Assembly: GCA_046153015.1 (NCBI GenBank)
Contig: JBJXGF010000312.1
Coordinates: 1 to 6,344 of the forward strand
Direction of reading: 5' to 3'
Source of the DNA: JBJXGF01 sp046153015
Lineage (GTDB): Bacteria > Actinomycetota > Acidimicrobiia > Acidimicrobiales > CAIXPF01
DNA: 6,344 bases
This document shows positions 1-5,412 of the stretch, piece by piece. Made by a program: the position numbers and the translations under genes. Under the pieces are notes generated by a model. That model was given only the letters and a program-made list of their open reading frames with translations, made no database searches and had not been told where the DNA came from. The stretch's first letter is position 1. Every line of letters begins with the position of its first letter.

Positions 1-60
1 GTGATCGTGGAACAGGCGATCGAGCTGGCGGCGCTGCGGGGAAAAGCGAGCTGGGCTTGA
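1..60 (+). CDS. C-terminal end of an IS3-like orfA (partial)
   Basis: A frame open from the window edge ends at TGA 58-60 and gives about 19 residues (VIVEQAIELAALRGKASWA). The tail is too short to identify alone. Its overlap with a second frame, shifted by -1 and starting TTG at 57, and the slippery heptamer inside it match the orfA/orfB arrangement of IS3-family elements. In that family orfA is a small helix-turn-helix/leucine-zipper protein, and the full transposase is made by -1 frameshifting into orfB. The true start lies outside the window. The family call is an inference from layout and from the sequence of the next frame. Confidence 0.35.
   Translation: MIVEQAIELAALRGKASWA
39..45 (+). 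promoter_or_regulatory. Candidate -1 frameshift heptamer G_GGA_AAA
   Basis: In the frame of the upstream fragment the codons read CGG GGA AAA GCG, so the heptamer GGGAAAA lies in the X_XXY_YYZ register. Slipping back one base joins that frame to the one reading LGLSGPIPARVDGAVKAALL, passing the TGA at 58-60. Many IS3-family elements use such signals to make the OrfAB transposase. Only a weak downstream stem is visible (GGGC 53-56 with GCCC 64-67). Because the downstream orfB is truncated, the signal is probably a relic. Confidence 0.4.
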
Positions 61-145
61 GCGGCCCGATCCCGGCTCGTGTCGATGGGGCCGTGAAAGC
101 AGCCTTGCTCGGCCTGGTCGACGACGCCGTGGCCGCCGGCTTGTC
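57..145 (+). pseudogene. Remnant of an IS3-like orfB transposase N-terminus
   Basis: The frame starting TTG at 57 overlaps the upstream stop (TTGA) and reads SGPIPARVDGAVKAALLGLV then DDAVAAGLS. This resembles from memory the opening helix of IS3-family OrfB proteins in actinobacteria, which precedes the 'AC..LG...' helix-turn-helix. That continuation is missing: after about residue 30 the frame turns into low-quality sequence and stops at 267-269. An intact orfB is about 270-300 codons and carries the DDE rve domain, none of which is present. The element therefore survives here only as its orfA/orfB junction. Homology was judged by eye and is uncertain. Confidence 0.4.
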
Positions 146-277
146 ATGCACGACCTTCCCCGATCCAGCCCATCTTCGGCAGCCAAGATCATCGAAGCAC
201 TCGTGCGACGAGGCATCGCCATCCTCGACGGTGGCGCCACCGATCCCTTCGAGGGCGACGGCGCACTAGTGTCCTGA
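146..277 (+). other. Short open frame cut by the IS630 insertion, unrecognised
   Basis: An ATG at 146 opens 43 codons (MHDLPRSSPSSAAK..., then IIEALVRRGIAILDGGATDP) ending at TGA 275-277, inside the left terminus of the IS630 element. I do not recognise the product. The helix-like IIEALVRRG stretch looks protein-like, but there is no convincing ribosome binding site. Removing the insertion sequence and one TA copy lets the frame continue from CTA 266-268 into 1443 onward, ending at a TGA near 1509. That tail is rich in Gly/Arg/Cys and not convincing. It may be a fragment of an older gene or simply non-coding. Confidence 0.2.
267..268. repeat. TA target duplication, left copy
   Basis: TA directly abuts the left inverted repeat, within CTAG. 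The matching copy is at 1441-1442. IS630/Tc1-type transposition duplicates TA. The assignment rests on the repeat alignment starting at the next base. Confidence 0.75.
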
Positions 278-293
278 GTCGTTAGTTCGAGGG
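269..293 (+). repeat. Left terminal inverted repeat of the IS630 element
   Basis: The sequence beginning GTGTCCTGAGTCGTTAGTTC matches the reverse complement of 1416-1440 (GGGTCCTGATTCGTTGATTC...) at 19 of 25 positions. The block TCCTGA and the block TCGTT are conserved in both. It is the expected binding and cleavage site of the transposase. Confidence 0.85.
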
Positions 294-1415
294 AATTTTC
301 GGTGGTTGCTCGCGTTGTCGTGGTCATTATCGACGACGATGGGGGCACTGATGGGACAGCGTGGCCGGCCGACAGCTCGGATCGTGTTGAGCGATGACGA
401 GCGCGAGACGCTTGAGCGGTGGGCTCGGCGTCGCAAGACCCAGCAGGCGTTGGCGTTGCGGTGCCGGATCGTGCTCGCCGCCGCGGACGGTTCGACGAAC
501 CAACAGATCGCGGAGCGGTTGGAGTGCAACCCGGTCACGGTCGGCAAGTGGCGGACCCGGTTCGCCGAGAAGCGCCTCGATGGGTTGCTGGACGAGCCCC
601 GGCCGGGACAGCCCCGCAAGATCACCGACGAGCTCGTCGAGCGCGTGATCGTGACGACGTCGGAGACCACGCCCGATGACGGGGCGACGCACTGGTCGAC
701 GCGTTCGATGGCCGCCAAGGTCGGCTTGAACCAGACCGCGGTGTCGAGGATCTGGCGGACGTTCGGTTTGAAGCCGCATCGGATCGAGGACTTCAAGTTG
801 TCGACCGATCCGCAGTTCATCGACAAGGTCCGCGACGTCGTCGGCCTCTATCTGAACCCACCCGACGCTGCGGTGGTGCTCTGCGTCGATGAGAAACCCA
901 AGTCCAAGCGCTGGACCGCACTGCGCCCGTGTTGCCGATGCTGCCCGGCACCCCGGCCCGGCAGAGCTATACCTACATCCGCAACGGCACCTCCGACCTC
1001 TACGCCGCGCTCGACATCGCGTCAGGCAAGGTCATCACCAAGATGACTGACCAACACCGGGCCATCGAGTTCCGGGCCTTCTTGAACCTGATCGACAAGA
1101 CGGTCCCTGACGGCCTCGATGTGCACGTGATCTGCGACAACGCGTCGACCCACAAGGCACCGGAGATCCAACGCTGGCTGAACGGCACCGCCGCTTCACC
1201 ATGCACTACACCCCGACCTACAGCTCCTGGCTGAACCAAGTCGAACGTTGGTTCTCCGAACTCACGACCAAGAAACTGCGCCGCGCCACCCACCGATCCG
1301 TCGACGAGCTCCGCCGCGACATCAACAACTGGGTCGACCACTGGAACGAAAACCCGCGGCCGTTCGTGTGGCGCAAGACCGCCGACGAGATCCTCGACAA
1401 CCTCGCCGGATATCT

Positions 1416-1440
1416 CCAACGAATCAACGAATCAGGACCC
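1416..1440 (-). repeat. Right terminal inverted repeat of the IS630 element
   Basis: The reverse complement begins GGGTCCTGATTCGTTGATTC and pairs with 269-293 at 19 of 25 positions. This repeat overlaps the last codons of the transposase (QRINESGP), a compact layout common in IS630 elements. Confidence 0.85.
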
Positions 1441-1442
1441 TA
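1441..1442. repeat. TA target duplication, right copy
   Basis: TA follows the right inverted repeat directly and pairs with 267-268. It also supplies the first two bases of the transposase stop codon. Confidence 0.75.
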
Positions 1443-1492
1443 GGTCGTCGCCCTGCTGTGCCTATTTGTGCCATGGGTGGCGGCCGGTGCGG

Positions 1493-2041
1493 TCACGCGC
1501 GGCGGACCTGACGCTCGAAGGATGGCAGCTCGCGAGCGAAGCGGTCGAGGAGCTGATCGACGCTCATCGGCGCCCGAGATCGGCGCCCTGCAATGGCGGC
1601 AAGCACGGTTCGGACGCCGATCACGTCGGCCTCGGCGACGGCCGTGAGGAACTCGTCGGGAGTGCGGACCTCGACGTCGTAGTCCTCACACGCGGCGGGT
1701 GGGAAGTCGCGCAGGTTGAGGGTCACGAGCGTTCCGGCCTCGACGTGGACGGCCAACCCGAGCACGTGCCGGTCCTTCTGGTTCAGCGGCATCGACTCGA
1801 CGAGCGCCGGGGGCGCCTCATCGAGCACGCCCGGAAGAGCCCGGTTCATCCGATCGAGCCGATAGTCGATCGCCTCGGCCGATAGGTCGGGCCGCAGCGC
1901 GAGGTTGCGGCGGACCTCGTCGAGGATCGCTGGTGACCAGTGCAGCCGTACGAGCCGGTGCGTGCCGAGGGTCACCAGCAGATCGGTGAGCTCGATCGAG
2001 TACAAGACGTTGGCGTCGACAACGGCGACGGGGACAGCCAC
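1493..2041 (-). CDS. PIN-domain protein, probable toxin of a type II toxin-antitoxin pair
   Basis: The gene encodes 182 residues from a GTG start (MAVPVAVVDANVLYSIELTD). PIN domains are Mg2+-dependent ribonucleases; VapC-type toxins cut tRNA or rRNA until neutralised by the partner antitoxin. Visible family marks are the opening VVDANVLYS with Asp9, Glu42 in the ILDEVRRN helix, Asp90 in NQKDRHVLGLA, and Asn109/Asp112 in TLNLRDFP; together they make a plausible acidic metal site. The first ~130 residues form the PIN domain. A C-terminal tail of ~50 residues (RTVLAAIAGRRSRAPMSVDQ...) makes it longer than classic ~130-residue VapC and closer to the PIN_3-like group. It lies 9 bp after the stop of the HTH gene, so the two are probably co-transcribed. 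Target RNA and toxicity cannot be read from sequence. Confidence 0.8.
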   Translation of the reverse strand: MAVPVAVVDANVLYSIELTDLLVTLGTHRLVRLHWSPAILDEVRRNLALRPDLSAEAIDYRLDRMNRALPGVLDEAPPALVESMPLNQKDRHVLGLAVHVEAGTLVTLNLRDFPPAACEDYDVEVRTPDEFLTAVAEADVIGVRTVLAAIAGRRSRAPMSVDQLLDRFARELPSFERQVRRA

Positions 2042-2050
2042 GCAGGCGGC

Positions 2051-2497
2051 TCAGTCGTACAGGTCGAGCTCTTCGGCCTGCCGGGTGAGCTCGTCGAGTG
2101 CTTTGTTGGCGCCAGCGTCCTGGCGATCGCGGTAGGCGAGCACGTCAACGAGGCGGATGCGGCGGTGGCTCCCAACCATGCGGAACGGCAGGGCGCCGGC
2201 GTCAAGCTGCTTGATCAGGTATGGGCGGCTGACGTTCAACAGCTCGGCAGCTTCGACGGTGGTCAGCTCCGCGTGCAGCGCCGCGATCGAGACACCGTTG
2301 CCAGCCTTGAGCTCGTGCACGATGGCAACCAGCACGTCGACGAGCTCTGCAGGAACGTCGACCGGCGTCCCGTCGCCACCCAGGAGCTGGGCGGCGGGGC
2401 GGCCGCTCGTGCGACGCGTCAGGGCGCGCTCGAGCACCGCGAGCTCGCGCTCCTCTACCGAGCCCGGGCGGATCTCAGCTGCCATCGCCATGCGCAT
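2051..2497 (-). CDS. Excisionase-type HTH DNA-binding protein, probable antitoxin
   Basis: A 148-residue product is predicted from ATG at 2497 (MRMAMAAEIRPGSVEERELA), chosen because the minus strand carries GGGATGG 7 bases upstream. In-frame ATGs at 2491 and 2485 are equally possible. The C-terminal third (about residues 79-126) is a MerR/excisionase-like winged helix: LTTVEAAELLNVSRPYLIKQ, then L..GALPFRMVGSHRRIRL and a VLAYRD helix. This fold reads DNA, and the LPF..VGSHRRI wing is characteristic. The N-terminal ~75 residues are helical and acidic, and the C-terminus (LDELTRQAEELDLYD) is acidic; either could contact the toxin. Its position directly upstream of a PIN gene, in one operon, supports an antitoxin that represses its own promoter. 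An unlinked regulator is the alternative. Confidence 0.78.
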   Translation of the reverse strand: MRMAMAAEIRPGSVEERELAVLERALTRRTSGRPAAQLLGGDGTPVDVPAELVDVLVAIVHELKAGNGVSIAALHAELTTVEAAELLNVSRPYLIKQLDAGALPFRMVGSHRRIRLVDVLAYRDRQDAGANKALDELTRQAEELDLYD

Positions 2498-2599
2498 CAG
2501 CGTACCATCCCAAGTGCAATAACTGCAGCGGCAGGACCCGCGAGGAGCAACGAGACATCCCACGTGTGATGCCGCAACCGCTCCCTCCTCGCGTCAAGC

Positions 2600-2661
2600 C
2601 CTTCGGTGGAGACCCGTCGGCGAAGGTGCTCGCGACTGCGAGCGGCCTCGGGTCGCGAGGC
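2600..2661. other. Three adjacent 6-bp hairpins
   Basis: Three perfect 6-bp stems follow each other with one-base gaps: CCTTCG 2600-2605 with CGAAGG 2621-2626; GCTCGC 2628-2633 with GCGAGC 2638-2643 (loop GACT); and GCCTCG 2645-2650 with CGAGGC 2656-2661. The last competes with another perfect stem, GGGTCG 2650-2655 with CGACCC 2661-2666. This could be a structured RNA, but short stems are common in GC-rich DNA. Confidence 0.35.
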
Positions 2662-2713
2662 GACCCCCGGTGGAGCTTGACGCCGGGACCGGCGCTGGAG
2701 AGATGGCGGCCAG

Positions 2714-2738
2714 GGGAGCGCAGCCGGGCTGCGCTCCC
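2714..2738. terminator. Perfect 11-bp stem with 3-base loop, terminator-like
   Basis: GGGAGCGCAGC at 2714-2724 pairs perfectly with GCTGCGCTCCC at 2728-2738 across the loop CGG. There is no T-run on either side, so it would have to act as a U-tract-less actinobacterial terminator or as a protein-binding palindrome. No gene ends just before it on either strand, so it may belong to a gene lost in the rearrangement at the phytochrome 5' end. Confidence 0.45.
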
Positions 2739-2768
2739 GAGCGGCGCCGAGAACGACGTACTGCAGGT

Positions 2769-2806
2769 CCTCGTGGAGACCACCGAGGTCATATGCCCCG
2801 TCGGGG
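2769..2806. other. Two further hairpins
   Basis: CCTCGTGG at 2769-2776 pairs with CCACCGAGG at 2780-2788, giving 8 bp with one bulged C and the loop AGA. Directly after it, CCCC 2796-2799 pairs with GGGG 2803-2806 (the palindrome CCCCGTCGGGG). Together with 2600-2661, CGCCG 2681-2685/CGGCG 2690-2694 and 2714-2738, they make a stretch of about 200 bp unusually full of stems. Confidence 0.35.
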
Positions 2807-2940
2807 AGAGACGCCGCCCCCGCTTGTCATCGACCCACGAGCCTTCACCAACGCGACGAGAGCTCTGCCCGGCGACCTGATTCGACGCCGGCCCAGATGT
2901 CCCCCGCCAGCCCGCCAGCCCGCCTGACCGAAGCGACCCG

Positions 2941-2962
2941 CTGACCTGTCTGTCAGGGTGAC
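2941..2962. repeat. Nested small palindromes at the phytochrome breakpoint
   Basis: CTGAC 2941-2945 pairs with GTCAG 2952-2956, and GTCA 2952-2955 pairs again with TGAC 2959-2962. The shared middle arm means the two stems exclude each other. They end two bases before the stop codon that closes the phytochrome frame upstream. This may be an operator, a relic of a mobile-element end, or chance. Confidence 0.3.
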
Positions 2963-2984
2963 GTGAGACCTTTCCCAGGGCGTC

Positions 2985-4526
2985 TTGCGGGGCGTGTCGC
3001 CCATGCACGTTCAGTACCTGAACAACATGGGCGTGCGGGCGTCGATGTCGATCTCGTTGGCGGTCGACGGTCGGCTGTGGGGTCTGATCTCGGCGCACCA
3101 CTACACCGGCCCCCGCCACGTGCCCCACGCAGTGCAGGCGGTGTGTGAGTTCGTCAGCGTGGTCACCTCGATGCTGCTGGCCGACAAAGCGGAGCTGGAG
3201 AGCTTCGACTACCGCCTCGACCTCGAACGCCGCCAGAACGCGCTGTTGGAGCACGCCGCCGGGGCCACGACACTCGCCGCCGGCCTCGCCGCTGACGAGG
3301 CCGACCTGCTGGGTGTGTGCGGCGCGACGGGGGCCGCAGTACGGATCGGCGAGGAGCACCACCTGCTGGGCCGCACCCCGAGCCGAGAGGTGGTGGAGGG
3401 CCTGATCGGCGCGCTGCGAGCCCGGGACGACGCCGAGCTCGTGGTCACCGACGCCGCCGGGGAGATGCTCCCGGACGTGGCGCTGCCGATGGAGGTGGCC
3501 GCGGGGCTGCTGGCGGCGCCGCTGTCCCGCCTGCACGGGAACTACGTGCTGTGGTTCCGCCCGGAATGGCCCCACACCGTCACCTGGGCCAGATCCGACG
3601 CTCCGGTGGTGATCGAGGAGGACGGCGCGCTGCGTCTGGCGCCTCGTGAGAGCTTCGAGAAGTGGAAACAGGAGGTGCGGGGCCGCAGCCGCCCGTGGCT
3701 CGACGTCGAGGTCGCGGCGGTGCGCGCCCTCCGCTCGGCGCTGGGGGCGTTCCTGCTGTCCTGGGCGGAGCAGCTCGCCAAGGCCAATGCCCAGCTGGCG
3801 GCGGCGAACAGCGAGCTCGACGCGTTCGCCTACGCCGCCGCGCACGACCTCAAGGAGCCGCTGCGGGCGGTGTTCAGCCACGCCACGTTCCTGGCCGAGG
3901 ACTACGGCGACACCCTCGACGAGGAGGGCCGCGGCAGGCTCGACGCGCTCGTCCGGCTGTCGCAGAGGATGAGCGGACTGCTCGACACGCTGATGGACTA
4001 CGCGACGATCGGGCGCAGCGAGCTGCGCATCGAGCGGTTCCCGCTCGCCGACCTCGTCGCCGACGCCGCCGACCTGCTCAGCTCCCGGCTCACCGAGACC
4101 GGCGCCCAGCTCGTGGTCGGCGACCTGCCGACCGTGCGCGGCGACCGCGACCGTCTCACCGAGGTGCTCACGAACCTGATCAGCAACGCCGCCAAGTACA
4201 ACGACAGCGGCGAGCCTCGCATCGAGATCAGCGTCCGCCGTCTCGAGGACACCGCCCGGGGCCTGGCGCTCGTGCGCCTGCCGATCGACGCCGAGGTCGA
4301 GCCGGTGGTGGTGTGCGTGGACGACAACGGCATCGGCGTCCCCGAGGACAAGCAGGAGGAGATCTTCCGGGTCTTCAAGCGATTGCACAGCGGTGACGCC
4401 TACGGCGGGGGCGCCGGCGCCGGCCTCACGATCGCCCGGCGGATCCTGGAGCGCCACGGCGGCAGGATCTGGGTGGAGCCCCGCCCCGGCAAGGGCAGCC
4501 GGTTCTGCTTCACGTTGCAGCAGTGA
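2985..4526 (+). CDS. bphP: 5'-truncated bacteriophytochrome histidine kinase
   Basis: Bacteriophytochromes bind biliverdin through an N-terminal PAS cysteine and a GAF pocket, and signal through PHY to a histidine kinase. The frame from TTG 2985 gives 513 residues (GTG 2994 and ATG 3003 are other starts), against the usual ~730-760. Only the end of GAF remains: SPMHVQYLNNMGVRASMS with the pocket His8, and GLISAHHY with His38. PHY follows (~75-265) with its tongue motif PRESFEKWKQEV (220-231). The kinase is complete: H-box AHDLKEPLR with phospho-His287, N-box NLISNAAKYND (397-407), DNGIG (447-451), F-box IFRVFKRLH, and GGGAGAG (474-480). Homology reaches back to DLSQGVLRG at 2967, where TGA 2964-2966 closes the frame. 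The PAS domain, its Cys and the PASDIP region are absent, so it should not hold a bilin. Whether it is still made as a constitutive kinase is unknown. Confidence 0.9.
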   Translation: MRGVSPMHVQYLNNMGVRASMSISLAVDGRLWGLISAHHYTGPRHVPHAVQAVCEFVSVVTSMLLADKAELESFDYRLDLERRQNALLEHAAGATTLAAGLAADEADLLGVCGATGAAVRIGEEHHLLGRTPSREVVEGLIGALRARDDAELVVTDAAGEMLPDVALPMEVAAGLLAAPLSRLHGNYVLWFRPEWPHTVTWARSDAPVVIEEDGALRLAPRESFEKWKQEVRGRSRPWLDVEVAAVRALRSALGAFLLSWAEQLAKANAQLAAANSELDAFAYAAAHDLKEPLRAVFSHATFLAEDYGDTLDEEGRGRLDALVRLSQRMSGLLDTLMDYATIGRSELRIERFPLADLVADAADLLSSRLTETGAQLVVGDLPTVRGDRDRLTEVLTNLISNAAKYNDSGEPRIEISVRRLEDTARGLALVRLPIDAEVEPVVVCVDDNGIGVPEDKQEEIFRVFKRLHSGDAYGGGAGAGLTIARRILERHGGRIWVEPRPGKGSRFCFTLQQ

Positions 4527-4532
4527 TCCGCG

Positions 4533-4807
4533 GTGGTCAACCCGCTTCCGGCCGGACGCCCGATCACCGTCGTGGAGGACAGCGACGACGACTTCGGCGT
4601 GCTGGTGCGCCTGTACCGCCGCATCGACGCCGAGCTCGGGCTGCGGCGGGCCCGCACCGGAGACGAGCTGCTGGCTGAGCTGGACACCACCGCCGTGCTG
4701 CCCCTCTACATCCTGCTGGACCTGAACCTTCCCGGTTCGAGCGGCGTCGCTTCTGGACCGAGGTGGTCGAACCCGCCCCCGGCCCCGTAGAAGGCGCGAG
4801 CGCGTGA
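4533..4807 (+). pseudogene. Rcp1-like single-domain response regulator with internal deletion
   Basis: The gene starts GTG at 4533, 6 bp after the kinase stop. Its frame reads ITVVEDSDDDFGVLVRLYRR, with acidic pocket Glu15-Asp16, and reaches the phosphoacceptor Asp63 in YILLDLNLPGSSG. After residue ~72 it leaves the receiver fold and stops at 4788-4790. In another frame from 4751, FWTEVVEPAPGPVEGASA ends at TGA 4805-4807. An FW..VV..P ending is typical of Rcp1-type receivers partnered with phytochromes. The natural reading is that about 60-70 codons (the Thr/Ser and Lys switch residues and the last helices) were deleted at about 4740-4750, changing the frame. A normal protein of ~145 residues would be expected. 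The product as read cannot fold as a receiver. Its partner would be the kinase upstream. Confidence 0.8.
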
Positions 4808-5412
4808 CCCCCGCCGACGCCGGCCGTCCGGTTGGGCTGTCCACCCAGCTCCGCGCCGACACCCGCCGCGCCCATCTCGGCGTAGAGGCGCAGCTCCTGG
4901 GCGGCGGATAGCTCGACGACGTGGACAGGCTCGGCGTGCTCCTCGAGCGGCTCCACGGCTTCTTCGGCGCCGTCGAAGCCGCCGCGGCGCGCGGCGGCGC
5001 CCGCCTCACCGAGCTCGAGCTCGGCTCGCGCGCCCGCAGCTCCCTCGTCGCCGCCGACCTCGCCGCTCTGCGGCCCGGCCGCCATCGCCTCAGCGGAGCG
5101 CTCGCCCCGCTGGCTCTGCCTGACGCCGACGCGACGCTCGGCGCGCTCTACGTCACGGAAGGGTCCACCCTCGGCGGACAGGTCATCGCCCGGCGGTTGC
5201 GCACACGGCTCGGGCTCACCGCCGGACAGACGACCAGCTTCGATCCCTACGGGCCTGACACGGCGCAGCGCTGGCAGGAGCTCCGAGCCTTCCTCGACGC
5301 CTGGCCCGGCCCACCCGCCGGCGTCGTGGCCGGCGCCCGCGCCGCGTTCGCCTGCTACGCCACGTGGGTGCTGGCCCCCGTCGCGCTGGCGGAGCAGGAG
5401 CGGATCGCGTGA
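4804..5412 (+). pseudogene. bphO: Biliverdin-producing heme oxygenase with in-frame TAG
   Basis: Heme oxygenase opens heme to biliverdin, Fe and CO; in phytochrome operons it supplies the chromophore. GTG 4804 overlaps the regulator's stop (GTGA), a coupled start. The frame reads LSTQLRADTRRAHLGVEAQL with the likely proximal heme ligand His24, then meets TAG at 4909-4911 (codon 36). It continues in the same frame as LDDVDRLGVLLERLHGFFGA to TGA 5410-5412, 202 residues in all, a normal length. The distal-helix motif LYVTEGSTLGGQVIARRL (EGSTLGG at 119-125) and FDPYGPDTAQRW are intact. The stop could come from a single change such as CAG to TAG. A restart at GTG 4921 would give 163 residues without the heme ligand and is unlikely to be active. 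The sole visible defect is this codon, so a sequencing error should be excluded. Confidence 0.87.

Larger units (their letters stand above)
269..1440 (+). mobile_element. IS630-family insertion sequence, about 1.17 kb
   Basis: The element is bounded by imperfect terminal inverted repeats of about 25 bp and by TA dinucleotides at 267-268 and 1441-1442. The flanking bases are C on the left and G on the right, so the original target reads CTAG. IS630 elements insert at TA, and IS630 itself is known to favour CTAG. The length, the single DDE transposase on the top strand and its CVDEK, DNASTHK and NQVERWF motifs all fit IS630. The transposase is disrupted by two frameshifts, so the copy could probably move only if transposase is supplied in trans, since both ends look intact. 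Confidence 0.9.
351..1443 (+). pseudogene. IS630-family DDE transposase, broken by two frameshifts
   Basis: The start is ATG 351 (MGQRGRPTARIVLSDDER), preceded by a G-rich GGGGGC; an in-frame ATG at 339 is also possible. An N-terminal HTH region (about residues 35-85, QQIAERLECNPVTVGKWRTR) is followed by the DDE domain. The first Asp is in CVDEK (888-890), the second in DNASTHK (1136-1138), and the Glu in NQVERWF (1243-1245). Frame 1 is lost near 893-903, where relatives read VDEKSQIQALDR; one base is missing. A second base is missing near 1181, where WLKRHPRF would be expected. Restoring both gives about 364 residues, normal for the family. The stop TAG at 1441-1443 is made from the target TA plus the flanking G. 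As read, no product joins the three catalytic residues. Confidence 0.88.
2498..2966. other. Gene-poor interval upstream of the phytochrome remnant
   Basis: About 470 bp lie between the leftward antitoxin gene and the rightward kinase. The open frames here (for example 2566-2880 and 2793-2927 on the top strand) are Pro/Arg-rich and match no family I know. None resembles the missing PAS or GAF part of the phytochrome. The end next to 2497 should hold the toxin-antitoxin promoter; TTGCAC (minus strand, 2519-2514) is a weak -35-like hexamer without a convincing -10. The middle is rich in hairpins, listed separately. No tRNA or riboswitch was recognised. Confidence 0.6.

Noticed and set aside
893..1182. 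Programmed frameshifting in the IS630 transposase
   Set aside because: Two separate -1 shifts would be needed, and neither GAG AAA CCC AAG nor CTG AAC GGC offers a slippery heptamer in register.
1940..2569. A 209-codon top-strand frame
   Set aside because: It is antisense to the antitoxin and the toxin start, with no recognisable domain, while the minus-strand frames have clear HTH and PIN motifs.
2793..2927. A 44-codon frame from ATG 2793 with GAGG upstream
   Set aside because: The spacing is plausible, but the product is Pro/Arg-rich, matches nothing known to me, and starts within a hairpin-rich stretch.
4909..4911. Recoding of TAG as an amino acid (pyrrolysine or suppression)
   Set aside because: Heme oxygenases need no special residue here, other genes in the window end in TGA, and neighbouring genes are also damaged, so a nonsense mutation is simpler.
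2475..5009. An 844-codon open frame on the minus strand
   Set aside because: It lies antisense to the well-supported kinase, receiver and heme oxygenase frames and is rich in Arg/Ala/Pro/Val. This is the usual shadow of high-GC genes, and it also overlaps the antitoxin start.
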